Source: VYFG01 sp965248685
GTDB taxonomy: Bacteria; Pseudomonadota; Gammaproteobacteria; Arenicellales; Poriferihabitantaceae
Assembly: GCA_965248685.1 (NCBI GenBank)
Contig: CBDFKC010000004.1
Location: 1,364,001-1,428,000 of the forward strand
Direction: 5' to 3'
DNA length: 64,000 nt
In this document: positions 9,017 to 18,354 of the stretch, in pieces
Position numbering within the stretch: the stretch's first letter is position 1
Layout of the letters: each line of letters begins with the position of its first letter
Notes under the pieces: generated by a model
What the model saw: the letters and a program-made list of their open reading frames with translations, nothing else
Told to the model about the DNA's origin: nothing
Database searches by the model: none
Position numbers and translations under genes: made by a program

Positions 9017-10348
9017 ATGATTTTCTCCAGTCAGTCTCCGGTAACGTTCAATGACCCATTACCTGGGGCAGTAGACATTGTTGTCATTGGGGCAGGTGTT
9101 ATCGGTATTTCCACCGCCTGGTTTCTTGCCACAGCTGGGCTCAGGGTAGTGGTTTGCGATAAGGGGCGCGTTGCTGGAGAACAGTCAAGTCGCAATTGGG
9201 GGTGGGTTCGCCAACAGGGCAGAGACGAGGCGGAATTGCCGATCATGATGGAGAGCAATCAAATATGGCAATCTTTTGCCACTAAGTTGCGCGAGGATAC
9301 CGGTTTTCGTCAGCATGGAGTGATGTATATCGGAGAAACGGATAAAGAAATGGAAAAATTCACCGCATGGGTTGAGCTGGCTAAAAAATATGATCTTGAG
9401 TCGAATTTACTGACACCGCAGCAGATAGCATCCCAGATTCGCGGAATCGAAGGAAGTTGGAAAGGTGGAGTGGTGACGCCGAGTGACGGCCGGGCAGAAC
9501 CATTTGTTGCGGTTCCAGTATTGGCCCGTGACTGCCAGGCAAAAGGAGTGGCCATTGTTGAAAACTGTGCAGTGCGCAGCGTAGTACAGCAGGCAGGGAG
9601 AGTATCTGGTGTTGTAACGGAACAAGGCGAAGTCGGCTGTCAGTCGGTAGTGTGCGCCGGTGGAGCATGGTCATCCCTGTTTCTGGCGAATGTTGGTGCA
9701 GGATTTCCCCAGCTGTCGGTTAAATCAACGGTTGCTCGGACCGCTGCCACTAACGAATTTTACCCAGGAAACGTGGCGAGTGAGGATTTTGCGCTGCGCC
9801 GCCGGCTCGACGGTGGCTACACCATCGCACCGGGGGATATCTCGGAACATCCGGTTTGCCGGGATAGTTTTAAATATTGCCGAAAGTTTTTGCCATTACT
9901 GATTGAATCCTGGGGTGAAACGAGAATACGGTTTGGCAAGGATGCACCAGGAGGAATGTTGCCCCCAAAACAATGGAGAGATGACGAGGTAACACCGTTT
10001 GAAAAGCAAAGAGTGCTTAATCCAACTCCGACTCAATCTGTGGTGCAGGAGTTGGGGGATCGGCTGGGTCGCCGATTTCCTTCGTTACGGAATCTACCCA
10101 TTGCTGAAGTTTGGTGTGGAATGATTGATACCACCCCGGATGTTGTTCCGGTGATGGATTATGTTGAATCGATACCGGGGCTGTTGGTTGCCAGCGGCTT
10201 TAGCGGTCATGGATTCGGTATCGGTCCTGGTGCCGGGCGAGTTATGGCAGACTTGGTCCAGGGAAACCAGCCGGGACACGACCTTTCACGCTTTAGACTC
10301 TCCCGGTTCAGCGATGGAAGCAAGATTGTCGCCGGCCCCTCTCTGTAA
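9017..10348 (+). CDS. FAD-dependent oxidoreductase, DAO family
   Basis: This 443-residue flavoprotein has an N-terminal Rossmann FAD site (GAGVIG at 25-30), the conserved stretch after it (SSRNWGWVRQQGRD), and the typical C-terminal DAO motif (SGFSGHGFGIGPGAG). Family members oxidise the C-N bond of amino acids or amines such as sarcosine, D-amino acids or hydroxyproline. It lies 146 bases before a second DAO gene and the 2Fe-2S and FAD/NAD genes, suggesting one catabolic unit. It is longer than the second DAO and may act on a different intermediate. The substrate is unknown. Confidence 0.82.
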   Translation: MIFSSQSPVTFNDPLPGAVDIVVIGAGVIGISTAWFLATAGLRVVVCDKGRVAGEQSSRNWGWVRQQGRDEAELPIMMESNQIWQSFATKLREDTGFRQHGVMYIGETDKEMEKFTAWVELAKKYDLESNLLTPQQIASQIRGIEGSWKGGVVTPSDGRAEPFVAVPVLARDCQAKGVAIVENCAVRSVVQQAGRVSGVVTEQGEVGCQSVVCAGGAWSSLFLANVGAGFPQLSVKSTVARTAATNEFYPGNVASEDFALRRRLDGGYTIAPGDISEHPVCRDSFKYCRKFLPLLIESWGETRIRFGKDAPGGMLPPKQWRDDEVTPFEKQRVLNPTPTQSVVQELGDRLGRRFPSLRNLPIAEVWCGMIDTTPDVVPVMDYVESIPGLLVASGFSGHGFGIGPGAGRVMADLVQGNQPGHDLSRFRLSRFSDGSKIVAGPSL

Positions 10349-10494
10349 ATAACCCTGCTATCACAGTGCATTAGCAACCAGCCTGCAATATTGATAATCT
10401 ACGTTGGAGGCAACACTGAGGTTAATTTGAACCTGACCTCTGAGAAATAACCGCTACAGAGAACTAATTTAACTTACCTCGCTGACTGGGAAGC

Positions 10495-11595
10495 TTGATT
10501 GATTACGACTACATTGTGATTGGCGCTGGGCTGGTGGGTTCCAGTATCGCTTTCGGGCTATGTCAGCGTGGCGCCAAGGTCGCGATTCTTGACGAAGGTG
10601 ATTGTGCATTCCGGGCATCTCGCGGCAACTTCGGTTTGGTTTGGGTACAGGGAAAAGGCTGGGACTTTCCTGACTATGCCAAGTGGACTGCAATTGGATC
10701 CAATCTATGGCCTGAATTTGATCAGGAACTCAAACAATTAACCGGCGTAGACGTTCAGTATCAGCGTCCCGGTGGATTGGAATTTTGTCTGTCCGAAAGT
10801 GATTGGAACCAACTCGGCCAGACCCTGGAAAAAGTGAAAGGGCATACAGGTGGAGATTTCAAATACCAGATGCTCGAACACTCCCATGTAAAAAGTAAAA
10901 TCAAGCATATTTCAAATGAGGTGGTTGGTGCCAGTTTTTCACCTTTGGATGGCCACGTTAATCCATTGTATCTGTTGCGAGCCATGCACCAGTTTTTTGT
11001 TAGCGCCGGTGCAGTCTATTTACCCCACCACCGGGCTGACCAAATTTCCTGTCGAAGCGGAGAGTTTGTTATCGAAGCTGCTGGCGTCAATTTTTCTTGT
11101 GGCAAAGTTGTGCTTTGTGCCGGGCTGGATAATGGCCGGCTGGGGAATATGCTTAACATCGATATTCCGGTTCGACCCAATCGAGGACAGTTACTTATTA
11201 CCGAACGGGTACAACCCTTTCTTCAATATCCGACCCTGCAAGTACGTCAAACCGCCGAAGGAGGACTGCAAATTGGCGACTCCTCTGAAGACGCGGGACT
11301 GGACGACAGAACCTCAAGGCAGGTGATAACAATGCTGGCCCGACGTGCAGTAAAAATATTTCCCATTCTGGAGGATGTGAAACTGGTTCGCGCCTGGTCC
11401 GCACTGCGTGTTATGAGTCCTGATGGTAAACCAATTTATCAGCAATCACAGGAATATCCGGGAGCCTATGGTGTTGCCTGCCACAGTGGTGTAACCCTCG
11501 CAGCGATCCACCGGGGCCCAGTATCAGATTGGATTATGGGGGCCGTTGAACATCCGTTAATCGCTTCATTTAGCACCCAAAGATTCAATGTTTAA
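10495..11595 (+). CDS. FAD-dependent oxidoreductase, catalytic subunit of a D-hydroxyproline/opine dehydrogenase-like complex
   Basis: The 366-residue protein has a DAO fold with FAD motif GAGLVGSS at 11-18. It resembles the catalytic subunits HcnC, OoxB and LhpB, which work with a small 2Fe-2S protein and an FAD/NAD protein. Those two partners follow directly, the first overlapping its end by eight bases. The start is TTG at 10495: an in-frame TGA lies at 10483, and no ATG or GTG lies between that stop and the glycine-rich FAD motif. The reaction is probably oxidation of a cyclic or N-substituted amino acid; the exact substrate is inference. Confidence 0.82.
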   Translation: MIDYDYIVIGAGLVGSSIAFGLCQRGAKVAILDEGDCAFRASRGNFGLVWVQGKGWDFPDYAKWTAIGSNLWPEFDQELKQLTGVDVQYQRPGGLEFCLSESDWNQLGQTLEKVKGHTGGDFKYQMLEHSHVKSKIKHISNEVVGASFSPLDGHVNPLYLLRAMHQFFVSAGAVYLPHHRADQISCRSGEFVIEAAGVNFSCGKVVLCAGLDNGRLGNMLNIDIPVRPNRGQLLITERVQPFLQYPTLQVRQTAEGGLQIGDSSEDAGLDDRTSRQVITMLARRAVKIFPILEDVKLVRAWSALRVMSPDGKPIYQQSQEYPGAYGVACHSGVTLAAIHRGPVSDWIMGAVEHPLIASFSTQRFNV

Positions 11596-11887
11596 ACCGC
11601 TGGCAGAAAATCCTTTGAAAACAATTAGTGTTTGCTTCGACGGTCTGGATTTTAGGGTGCCCTCGAATATTAGTGTCGCTGCTGCCCTGCTAATGTTAAC
11701 TGATACGGTTCGATATACCCCGGTGTCGGCATCCCCCCGGGGTCCCTATTGTATGATGGGGATTTGCTTTGATTGCCTGGTAACGATTGATGGCAAGAGT
11801 AATCTGCAAAGTTGCCAGGTTCAGGTGCGGGAAGGAATGCAGATCGAATCTCAACGTGGCGCGCCGGAAATGAAAACTAGCCCATGA
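11588..11887 (+). CDS. Small 2Fe-2S protein of the heterotrimeric dehydrogenase
   Basis: This 99-residue ferredoxin-like subunit has cysteines C55, C60, C63 and C76 in the plant-type spacing (PYCMMGICFDC followed by a later C). In hydrogen cyanide synthase (HcnA), opine oxidase and LhpBEF-type D-hydroxyproline dehydrogenases, the equivalent subunit carries electrons between the two flavoproteins. Its ATG overlaps the DAO gene by eight bases and its end overlaps the next start by four, indicating translational coupling. Confidence 0.85.
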   Translation: MFKPLAENPLKTISVCFDGLDFRVPSNISVAAALLMLTDTVRYTPVSASPRGPYCMMGICFDCLVTIDGKSNLQSCQVQVREGMQIESQRGAPEMKTSP

Positions 11888-13248
11888 AAGATCATTATTC
11901 GCTGATCATCATCGGGGCGGGTCCAGCGGGCATGGAGGCCGCGATTCAGGCGTCTGAATTCGATGTAGACGTGGCGGTATTAGATGAGCAACCAGGAGTC
12001 GGTGGCCAAATATATCGCAATGTGGCGAATTCTGTATTACCTGATATGGAAATATTGGGCAAAGACTATTGTTACGGGCAACAACTGGCCGAGCAATTTC
12101 TCGCGTCCGGGATCGATTATTTTCCTGGAGCATCGGTGTGGAATCTGGATAGTGAGCGCAATGTCTCTGTTCTTATTGAAGGAGAGAATTATTTTGTCAG
12201 CGCGGACCAGATAATAAACTGCACCGGAGCACAGGAACGACCCATGCCATTTCCTGGGTGGGAACTCCCGGGCGTAATGACTGTGGGTGCCGCCCAAATT
12301 TTGCTAAAGGCATCCGCTGCGAAACCCGATGGAGAGGTGGTTCTGGCGGGATCTGGCCCGCTTCTTTTTTTATTGGCAGGGCAATACATCAAAGCTGGTG
12401 CATCAGTAAAGTCGATCCTTGATACCACACCAGGGCAGAACTTAAAGGGCGCTGTGATCAAATTTCCCCAGGCGCTGTTGGCTCCCCAGTACTTACTAAC
12501 GGGGTTAGCGCTCATAAAAGCGATTCGTAACTCGGGGATACCAAGTATCCGCAATGTTGTAGGGCTCCGCGCCCATGGGGACAAACGACTTGAGCAGGTA
12601 AGTTATCAACACAATGGTAAGGTCAGAGCCATTGAAGCGTCATTGTTGTTGACCCATGCGGGGGTGATTCCACAGCTACACCTTTCCAAGGTCGCTGGAT
12701 GCGAAGTGTTTTGGAACGAGTCTCAGGTTTGCTGGCATACCCGAGTCGATCAATGGGGGCAGACCAGCGTACCAGGAATATTTGCCGCCGGAGATAATCA
12801 GTCGATTATGGGGGCGCGGGGAGCACAATTACATGGTCAACTTTGTGGGTTGAAAGCGATCCATCAGATGCAGTTTATTGATGATCAGGAGTTTGATCGA
12901 CGGGCCCACAGAATTTCTCGCAAAATGCAACGTCACTTGGCTGTGCGACCTTTTCTGGACGCATTATACCGGCCCTCTTCCTGGTTGCTGTTACCCTCAG
13001 ACGAAACAATTGTATGTCGATGTGAAGAAGTTCGGGCTGAAGAAATTCGGTCACTGGCAAAAATTGGATGCCAGGGTCCAAATCAAATGAAATCTTTCAG
13101 TCGTTGCGGAATGGGTCCGTGCCAGGGCCGGCAATGTGGATCCATAGTGTCGGCGATACTTGCTGCCGAACAGGGTAGATCTGCCCAGCAAGTAGGATAT
13201 TTTCGCGTGCGGCCGCCGATTAAACCCGTCAGTCTGGGTCAGCTGTAG
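11884..13248 (+). CDS. FAD/NAD(P)-dependent oxidoreductase with BFD-like 2Fe-2S domain
   Basis: The 454-residue protein has an FAD Rossmann motif (GAGPAG at 11-16), a second nucleotide-binding region near 153-172 (VVLAGSGPLLFLL), and a C-terminal BFD-type 2Fe-2S domain (C378, C380, C408, C413). This matches the large subunit of HcnB/OoxA/LhpF type, which passes electrons from the DAO subunit to the respiratory chain. It is coupled to the 2Fe-2S gene through an ATGA overlap. Together with the preceding two genes it forms a complete heterotrimer set. Confidence 0.85.
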   Translation: MKDHYSLIIIGAGPAGMEAAIQASEFDVDVAVLDEQPGVGGQIYRNVANSVLPDMEILGKDYCYGQQLAEQFLASGIDYFPGASVWNLDSERNVSVLIEGENYFVSADQIINCTGAQERPMPFPGWELPGVMTVGAAQILLKASAAKPDGEVVLAGSGPLLFLLAGQYIKAGASVKSILDTTPGQNLKGAVIKFPQALLAPQYLLTGLALIKAIRNSGIPSIRNVVGLRAHGDKRLEQVSYQHNGKVRAIEASLLLTHAGVIPQLHLSKVAGCEVFWNESQVCWHTRVDQWGQTSVPGIFAAGDNQSIMGARGAQLHGQLCGLKAIHQMQFIDDQEFDRRAHRISRKMQRHLAVRPFLDALYRPSSWLLLPSDETIVCRCEEVRAEEIRSLAKIGCQGPNQMKSFSRCGMGPCQGRQCGSIVSAILAAEQGRSAQQVGYFRVRPPIKPVSLGQL

Positions 13249-13343
13249 ACAATTATCGACTGTTACACGGCGTATAATCGCCAAAATAAAACCAGTCGTC
13301 GTCGACATCAGTAGATTCTCAACCAATTAATTCGGATTTAATT

Positions 13344-14033
13344 ATGAAAACTATCGGCCTGATTGGTGGAATGAGCTGGCAATCGACAGTTCTATATTAT
13401 CAGCAAATAAATGAAGGAATCGCCGCCCAACTGGGCGAATTGCACTCAGCGAAAATTTGCATGATTAGCGTTAATTTTGCTGAAATCGAGAGATTGCAAC
13501 ACGCTGGAGATTGGCACCAAACCGGACTAATACTGTCAGATGCTGCAAACAAGCTCGAACAGGCCGGGGTGGATTTTATTCTCATTTGTACCAACACAAT
13601 GCATAAGGTCTATGCGGAAATTCAACGCGAAGTGAAAGTGCCGGTTGTGCATATCGCAGAGGCAACGGCGAGCAAGCTGGTTGATGACGGTATTTCAAAT
13701 GTTGGGCTGCTTGGCACCGCATTCACCATGGAACAGGGCTTTTATAAAGATACGTTAACCAATGATTTTGGTCTTAATGTTTTGATACCGGATAAACAGG
13801 ATCGTGCTGAGATTCACCAGATTATTTACCAAGAGCTATGCAGTGGTGTCATAAACGGAAATTCTCGAAGCAAGTATCTAGATATTATGCGGAAACTGCA
13901 GCAGCGGGGAGCACAGGCAATCATATTGGGATGCACAGAGATTACTCTATTGGTAAAGCAGCAAGATTTTAATTTACCTTTGTATGACACCACTGCAATA
14001 CATGCTCAGGAAGCGGTTTTAAGGGCGATCTAA
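13344..14033 (+). CDS. Aspartate/glutamate racemase family protein
   Basis: This 229-residue cytosolic protein begins with KTIGLIGGMSWQST, typical of the PLP-independent Asp/Glu racemase family (YgeA-like). The two catalytic cysteines are present as C82 in ICTNTMH and C197 in LGCTEI. Such enzymes interconvert L- and D-amino acids by a two-base mechanism. The gene lies 95 bases after the DAO operon, so it could supply or remove a D-amino acid handled by that system; this link is inferred from position only. Confidence 0.88.
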   Translation: MKTIGLIGGMSWQSTVLYYQQINEGIAAQLGELHSAKICMISVNFAEIERLQHAGDWHQTGLILSDAANKLEQAGVDFILICTNTMHKVYAEIQREVKVPVVHIAEATASKLVDDGISNVGLLGTAFTMEQGFYKDTLTNDFGLNVLIPDKQDRAEIHQIIYQELCSGVINGNSRSKYLDIMRKLQQRGAQAIILGCTEITLLVKQQDFNLPLYDTTAIHAQEAVLRAI

Positions 14034-14063
14034 ACTTTCTCTATATATGTTGTCTATTAAGGC

Positions 14064-15017
14064 ATGATTGAATATCAGATTAAACATCTGTCGGTCCGGG
14101 TTGGCCTGGTTTGGCTGATATTGATGTCGCCATTCTGCCTTGCCAGTGAGGATTTGGGGGAAATACTGCGTCATCACTATGTAGAACTCGATAGAGCCAG
14201 GAGTACCAGCGAAAACCCACTTCCATTCAGTCTGGAGTCAGTCAACAATTCGAGCAATTCTCACGCCAGTCTTAGGTATTTTCTCGATGGCGTATCGTTT
14301 GATGAATTCGTTGTTCGCCTGCAACAGGCTCCCGAGTGGTGCGAATTTATTCCCCTGCATCTCAATATTAAGGCCTGCGCCTATCTCGAACGAAATGGCA
14401 AAACATTGTTGCAGTTTTACGCCGGGATTAAGGGGTATGTGACGCCAGATAAAGCACATCTGCTTCAACTGGAATTTAATTCGAATTTTTCCGATGGCGT
14501 ATTTACGGCTAATTTGTTTGCCGCCGATGGACCGCTCGATAGTGAAAATATAAATTTTGACATTCGTGCAATTGGGATCGAACAGGACGGTAGAAAAGGG
14601 GTTTATCTTGAATTTGATTTGTCCAGTGTACCTGGACTGGCGGCAGATCTCATGCGAATTTACCTGGCTACGATCGCGCGTAAGAAGGTCGGCTTCTCGG
14701 TTTCAGATACTTCCTGGACTGGAAAGCCAGTCTATGTCAGCGGACCCAGAGGTGCTACCGAGCGCAATATAGTCCGCTATTTACTTGCCATCGAAACCTA
14801 TTTTGCTACCCTCGATCTACCCCCTGATTCCCAGTATGCGCAACGATTGGAACAATGGTTTGATGCCACCGAACAATATCCGGAGCAACTGCATGAATTG
14901 GCGCGTCAGGAATATCTGGACAATAAATTTCGGGAAAGGGCGAATCAGGAAATACTGCAGCACGCCACCACAAATAAAATCGATCCGATATACAAACCCA
15001 AAGATCGAAATCGGTGA
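14064..15017 (+). CDS. Uncharacterised exported protein
   Basis: I do not recognise this 317-residue protein. It starts with a signal peptide (hydrophobic 10-24, likely cleavage after A27) and continues as a mostly soluble alpha/beta sequence with no membrane segment. There is a cysteine pair at WCEF and KACAY (about residues 92 and 107) that could form a disulfide in the periplasm. It lies 30 bases after the racemase gene on the same strand and may share its transcript. No catalytic motif is visible. Confidence 0.65.
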   Translation: MIEYQIKHLSVRVGLVWLILMSPFCLASEDLGEILRHHYVELDRARSTSENPLPFSLESVNNSSNSHASLRYFLDGVSFDEFVVRLQQAPEWCEFIPLHLNIKACAYLERNGKTLLQFYAGIKGYVTPDKAHLLQLEFNSNFSDGVFTANLFAADGPLDSENINFDIRAIGIEQDGRKGVYLEFDLSSVPGLAADLMRIYLATIARKKVGFSVSDTSWTGKPVYVSGPRGATERNIVRYLLAIETYFATLDLPPDSQYAQRLEQWFDATEQYPEQLHELARQEYLDNKFRERANQEILQHATTNKIDPIYKPKDRNR

Positions 15018-15052
15018 GCATGGACCCGTGTAGGGGAGAGTGAATTGTCGAC

Positions 15053-16045
15053 TTACACTGACAAGGGGGTGGCGAGTTCAAACAGACAGTCGCCCCGCTC
15101 AACTCTGGCGGGGACCCGTTTACAAATTACCCTGGCAGCAATACTGGTTCGAATCTCTTGGGCGGGTTCCCAGGGCGTTTCAGGATGGTGGATTAATCCA
15201 ACGATTTGATCTGCCACTACCGTATCATCGACCTCTACAAGAGGTTCAAATACCCCCTCATAACGGGCATAAATATAATTGTCCAAACCGTTGGTTTCAT
15301 AAAACTCGGTGGTACTCTGAGTCGATTTCGTTTGGGCGATTATGTTCAAATGTCCAAGATATCTTTCAAGTGCAGCTTCGAGAAACTTAACCGCGCCATG
15401 ATTAACGCCACCACCTCCCGCCATTTCCGCGGTCAGAGATACCGCATTCTGTCTCAAACCCGCAGAGGTTGAATAACCTGCTTTTACTTGCTCCTGATAT
15501 ACCACGGCTACCGGGAAATCCAATATCTTGATTAATTCAATATTTTTTCGATGTTGCTCTGGATCACTATTTCTGGCCATTAAAACAGTAGGTTTATATT
15601 CCAGCGAACTTCCTCCAGAATGAATATCGAATAAATAGTCGGCCCGGCTCAACAATTCAGATTCAATGTAGTCGGCAATCATTTCGGTAGGCGTTCCTCC
15701 GGGATCCCCGGGAAAGCTCCGATTCAAATTGCCCTGATCGAGGGGCGAGGTCCGCAATCCTGCGTGAGCTGCAGGATAATTAGCCATGGTAAGTATGATG
15801 ATCTGGCCAGAGACATGCTCTTGTTGTAGTTGCTGGGTCAAATTGGTTAGTGCAACTTGACCTTCATATTCATCTCCGTGATTCCCCGCCATCAACAATA
15901 CAACCGGTCCGGACCCGTGTTTCACTGAAACAATCGGCACCGGGATCCAACCGTATGCTGAGCGGTGAACAGAATGGGGTACCCGCAGGAAACCCTGGTG
16001 CTTCCCTGGCTGGTCGAGGGTGATTTCACTAATAATGCGTGTCAT
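15053..16045 (-). CDS. Succinylglutamate desuccinylase/aspartoacylase family hydrolase (DoeB-like)
   Basis: The 330-residue zinc enzyme carries ligands H56 and E59 in GNHGDE and H142 in DIHSGG, and a likely catalytic E207 in TAEMAGG, with NLNRSFPG at 107-114. The family removes acyl groups from N-acylated amino acids. Its length and motif context resemble DoeB, the N-acetyl-diaminobutyrate deacetylase of ectoine degradation. The usual partner DoeA is not in this window, so the substrate remains open. The gene is convergent with the preceding exported-protein gene and divergent from the glycan island. Confidence 0.82.
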   Translation of the reverse strand: MTRIISEITLDQPGKHQGFLRVPHSVHRSAYGWIPVPIVSVKHGSGPVVLLMAGNHGDEYEGQVALTNLTQQLQQEHVSGQIIILTMANYPAAHAGLRTSPLDQGNLNRSFPGDPGGTPTEMIADYIESELLSRADYLFDIHSGGSSLEYKPTVLMARNSDPEQHRKNIELIKILDFPVAVVYQEQVKAGYSTSAGLRQNAVSLTAEMAGGGGVNHGAVKFLEAALERYLGHLNIIAQTKSTQSTTEFYETNGLDNYIYARYEGVFEPLVEVDDTVVADQIVGLIHHPETPWEPAQEIRTSIAARVICKRVPARVERGDCLFELATPLSV

Positions 16046-16167
16046 TTACGGAGAATCGGGTAGCTGGTACATTGCGGACCTCATTTATATTTCTAATGCC
16101 AGTTTAATTTACGATGCGGACTGTCCTCAGTCAACTCAAACACCGTTATTCCAATGGGTAACAAATA

Positions 16168-17364
16168 ATGCGAGAGCCGATTGATCCGGAAATGTGCCTG
16201 GGAATATCGATGCCAGTCACTACGCCTAAAGTCAGCGCCATTGTCCTAAACTGGAAAAGGCCCGAACAGGTTAGGAAGATAGTGACTTACCTAAGCGAGA
16301 AGGATTATGTTGACGAAGTTATCGTATGGAACAATAATCCTGTGCCGCTCAGGTTAGATCAGAATTTGGATAAACTAAGAATTATCAATTCCGAGCAAAA
16401 TCTGGGTGATCATGCGAAATATCTGGCCTGTGCCGAAGCCAGAAACGAATACTGTTTTTATCAGGATGATGATCATAATACCAAATTTTTCCTGGACTCA
16501 ATGTATTTCGCGTTTTGTTTACAACCCGACCGATTGCATACCCTGACAGATCCGGTTACCTGGATGTCCAATTGGAATTGGACATATTTCAATAAGGAAA
16601 AGGATATTCACGCTCGCTTCAGTTGGATTGGATGCGGTGCTTTTTTCGCCAGGTCGCTGGCTCTACGGTATCTCGATATCCTGGATCGGTACTTTTCCCC
16701 GGAAGAAAAATTGATGGCGGATTCTGGATTTGCCGTATTATTAAACCAGCCAATTATTCAAATGCAGGTTGGCCTGGTAAAATACGATCAGGACAATGCA
16801 TACTCTGCTACCCCAGGTTTTTTACGGCGCCAGCACGAAATACAGATGAAAGTTGGCGGATTGCTCGACAAATTCAGCTGTAAAGAAAATCCCTTGCCTC
16901 GATGCGTGGTTCGCTCGGTTTCATTGGAATCTATATTATTCACTTCCTTTCTGCCGCTAGACTTTTCCCCGAGATCGATACCATTCGATCCCGCCAGTGA
17001 GAATGACCTGAGAAGACGAACCCGGGATTATATTCCCATGGAGAAATTCAAAAAGTTTGCGCGCAACCCGTATTCATTTGGACTCAGTCCTTATCAAGAC
17101 CGGTATTGGCGGGCTGAATTTCGTCAACACGATACCTGGGGTATTATTGTGCGTAGACCTTGTCTGATACGGCTTGGAACGAACAATGATGTGGTTTTAC
17201 CTGAATATGGAGCTTGGCGAGTTTGTGTCGACGATAAGATTATCGAATGTTCGACCCGGGAAATTTTCACCAGAAGTTTTGACCTTCAGTCCACGTTATG
17301 CCTTACTTATTTGTTCGACAGGGATATCGAACTATATATTAATGCTAAACACGACTTTCATTAG
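16168..17364 (+). CDS. Glycosyltransferase, GT-A fold (GT64/GT2-like)
   Basis: The first ~230 residues of this 398-residue protein form a nucleotide-sugar transferase of GT-A type: a start strand VSAIVLNWKRPEQV, an acidic metal-binding motif QDDDH (D100-D102) and a later conserved region. The pattern resembles exostosin-like GT64 enzymes. The C-terminal ~150 residues match nothing I know. It opens a short run of glycan genes and probably adds a sugar to a surface polysaccharide. The start at 16168 lacks a strong ribosome binding site; an internal ATG at codon 15 is possible. Confidence 0.68.
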   Translation: MREPIDPEMCLGISMPVTTPKVSAIVLNWKRPEQVRKIVTYLSEKDYVDEVIVWNNNPVPLRLDQNLDKLRIINSEQNLGDHAKYLACAEARNEYCFYQDDDHNTKFFLDSMYFAFCLQPDRLHTLTDPVTWMSNWNWTYFNKEKDIHARFSWIGCGAFFARSLALRYLDILDRYFSPEEKLMADSGFAVLLNQPIIQMQVGLVKYDQDNAYSATPGFLRRQHEIQMKVGGLLDKFSCKENPLPRCVVRSVSLESILFTSFLPLDFSPRSIPFDPASENDLRRRTRDYIPMEKFKKFARNPYSFGLSPYQDRYWRAEFRQHDTWGIIVRRPCLIRLGTNNDVVLPEYGAWRVCVDDKIIECSTREIFTRSFDLQSTLCLTYLFDRDIELYINAKHDFH

Positions 17365-17378
17365 TGGAGAAACTGATG

Positions 17379-17492
17379 AAGTTAAACATTGGTAATTGCT
17401 GTGGAGCAGATTGCTCAATAAATTTCTCGTTTCGGTGTTTCGACTTATTCAATCGATTTACCCAAATCTATTCTACTGTTAGAGTCTGATTT
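17379..17492 (+). other. Short open frame with methyltransferase-like N-terminus
   Basis: An ATG eight bases after a GGAG sequence opens a 37-codon frame beginning MKLNIGNCCG. The start MKLNIG followed by C-G is how many SAM-dependent methyltransferases begin, but the frame soon stops and the rest is not recognisable. It may be a decayed or truncated methyltransferase gene inside the glycan island, or chance. Confidence 0.25.
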
Positions 17493-17521
17493 CGTTTACA
17501 CCTTATCGGCATAAGCAAAAA

Positions 17522-18205
17522 ATGTTTCAAACAACTTTGGGGAATTATAGGTCCAACACTTACAGTCAGAATGGAGAGGATGGCGTGATTGCTGAAATTC
17601 TTGCCAGATTAAATATTGGGGAAGGGCAGTTTGTTGAATTCGGTGCCTGGGATGGGAAACATCTAAGCAACACCTACTTACTTTTAGAGCAAGGATGGCA
17701 AGGCGTCTATATTGAAGGTGATGCCAAGAAATACGCGACCCTGGAATCCAATATGAATCTGTACCCTGGTCGGGTGGATACGATCAATGCCATGGTTTCG
17801 GTATCTGGAGATGCTTCCCTTGATATGTTGCTACCCGGTACCAGACTGGTTCGAGATTTCGAGTTGTTGAGTATCGATATTGATACCTATGATTGGTATA
17901 TCTGGGAGTCGCTTAAAAACTATTCACCGCTAATTGTTGTCATTGAAATTAATTCGTTTATTCCGGTTGGTATTCGTCAAACTCATAGGGATGGACAAAT
18001 CTGCCAGTCGTCATTTAGCTCTACTCTGGAGCTAGGGGTGGCCAAAGGTTACACGTTAGTGTGCCACACTGGGAATATGATATTTGTGCGGGATGATAAA
18101 GTTGGGCAAATATCGATGAATAAAACTGAGCTCGAATTCCCTGAGGTTTTATTTGACTATACCTGGGTGAAACACCGCCAGAAGAAACTGGGACAACTTC
18201 GCTGA
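17522..18205 (+). CDS. FkbM-like SAM-dependent methyltransferase
   Basis: The 227-residue protein has a class I methyltransferase core: motif I FVEFGAWDGKHLSN (37-50), an acidic residue ending the second strand (VYIEGD), and LLSIDIDTYDWYIW further on. The opening YSQNGEDGVI is typical of FkbM-like proteins found in surface polysaccharide clusters, where they O-methylate sugars. It lies between glycosyltransferase genes, which fits such a role. The acceptor is unknown. Confidence 0.75.
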   Translation: MFQTTLGNYRSNTYSQNGEDGVIAEILARLNIGEGQFVEFGAWDGKHLSNTYLLLEQGWQGVYIEGDAKKYATLESNMNLYPGRVDTINAMVSVSGDASLDMLLPGTRLVRDFELLSIDIDTYDWYIWESLKNYSPLIVVIEINSFIPVGIRQTHRDGQICQSSFSSTLELGVAKGYTLVCHTGNMIFVRDDKVGQISMNKTELEFPEVLFDYTWVKHRQKKLGQLR

Positions 18206-18354
18206 TATTTGCATTTGAAGGTAAAATCCGTTTTTCCATTGCTGGAATTTCTTGTAACTCCGGATGAAGTTTCTAGAAGGAATCCAGGTTGATTGGCCAT
18301 CATCTTGCGATCAGAACAATGCCGTCGATAAAATCGTGATAATGGTTATTTACC

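Noticed and set aside
13273..13278. TATAAT before the racemase gene as a promoter
   Set aside because: The -10 match is perfect, but no acceptable -35 element was found at the right distance.
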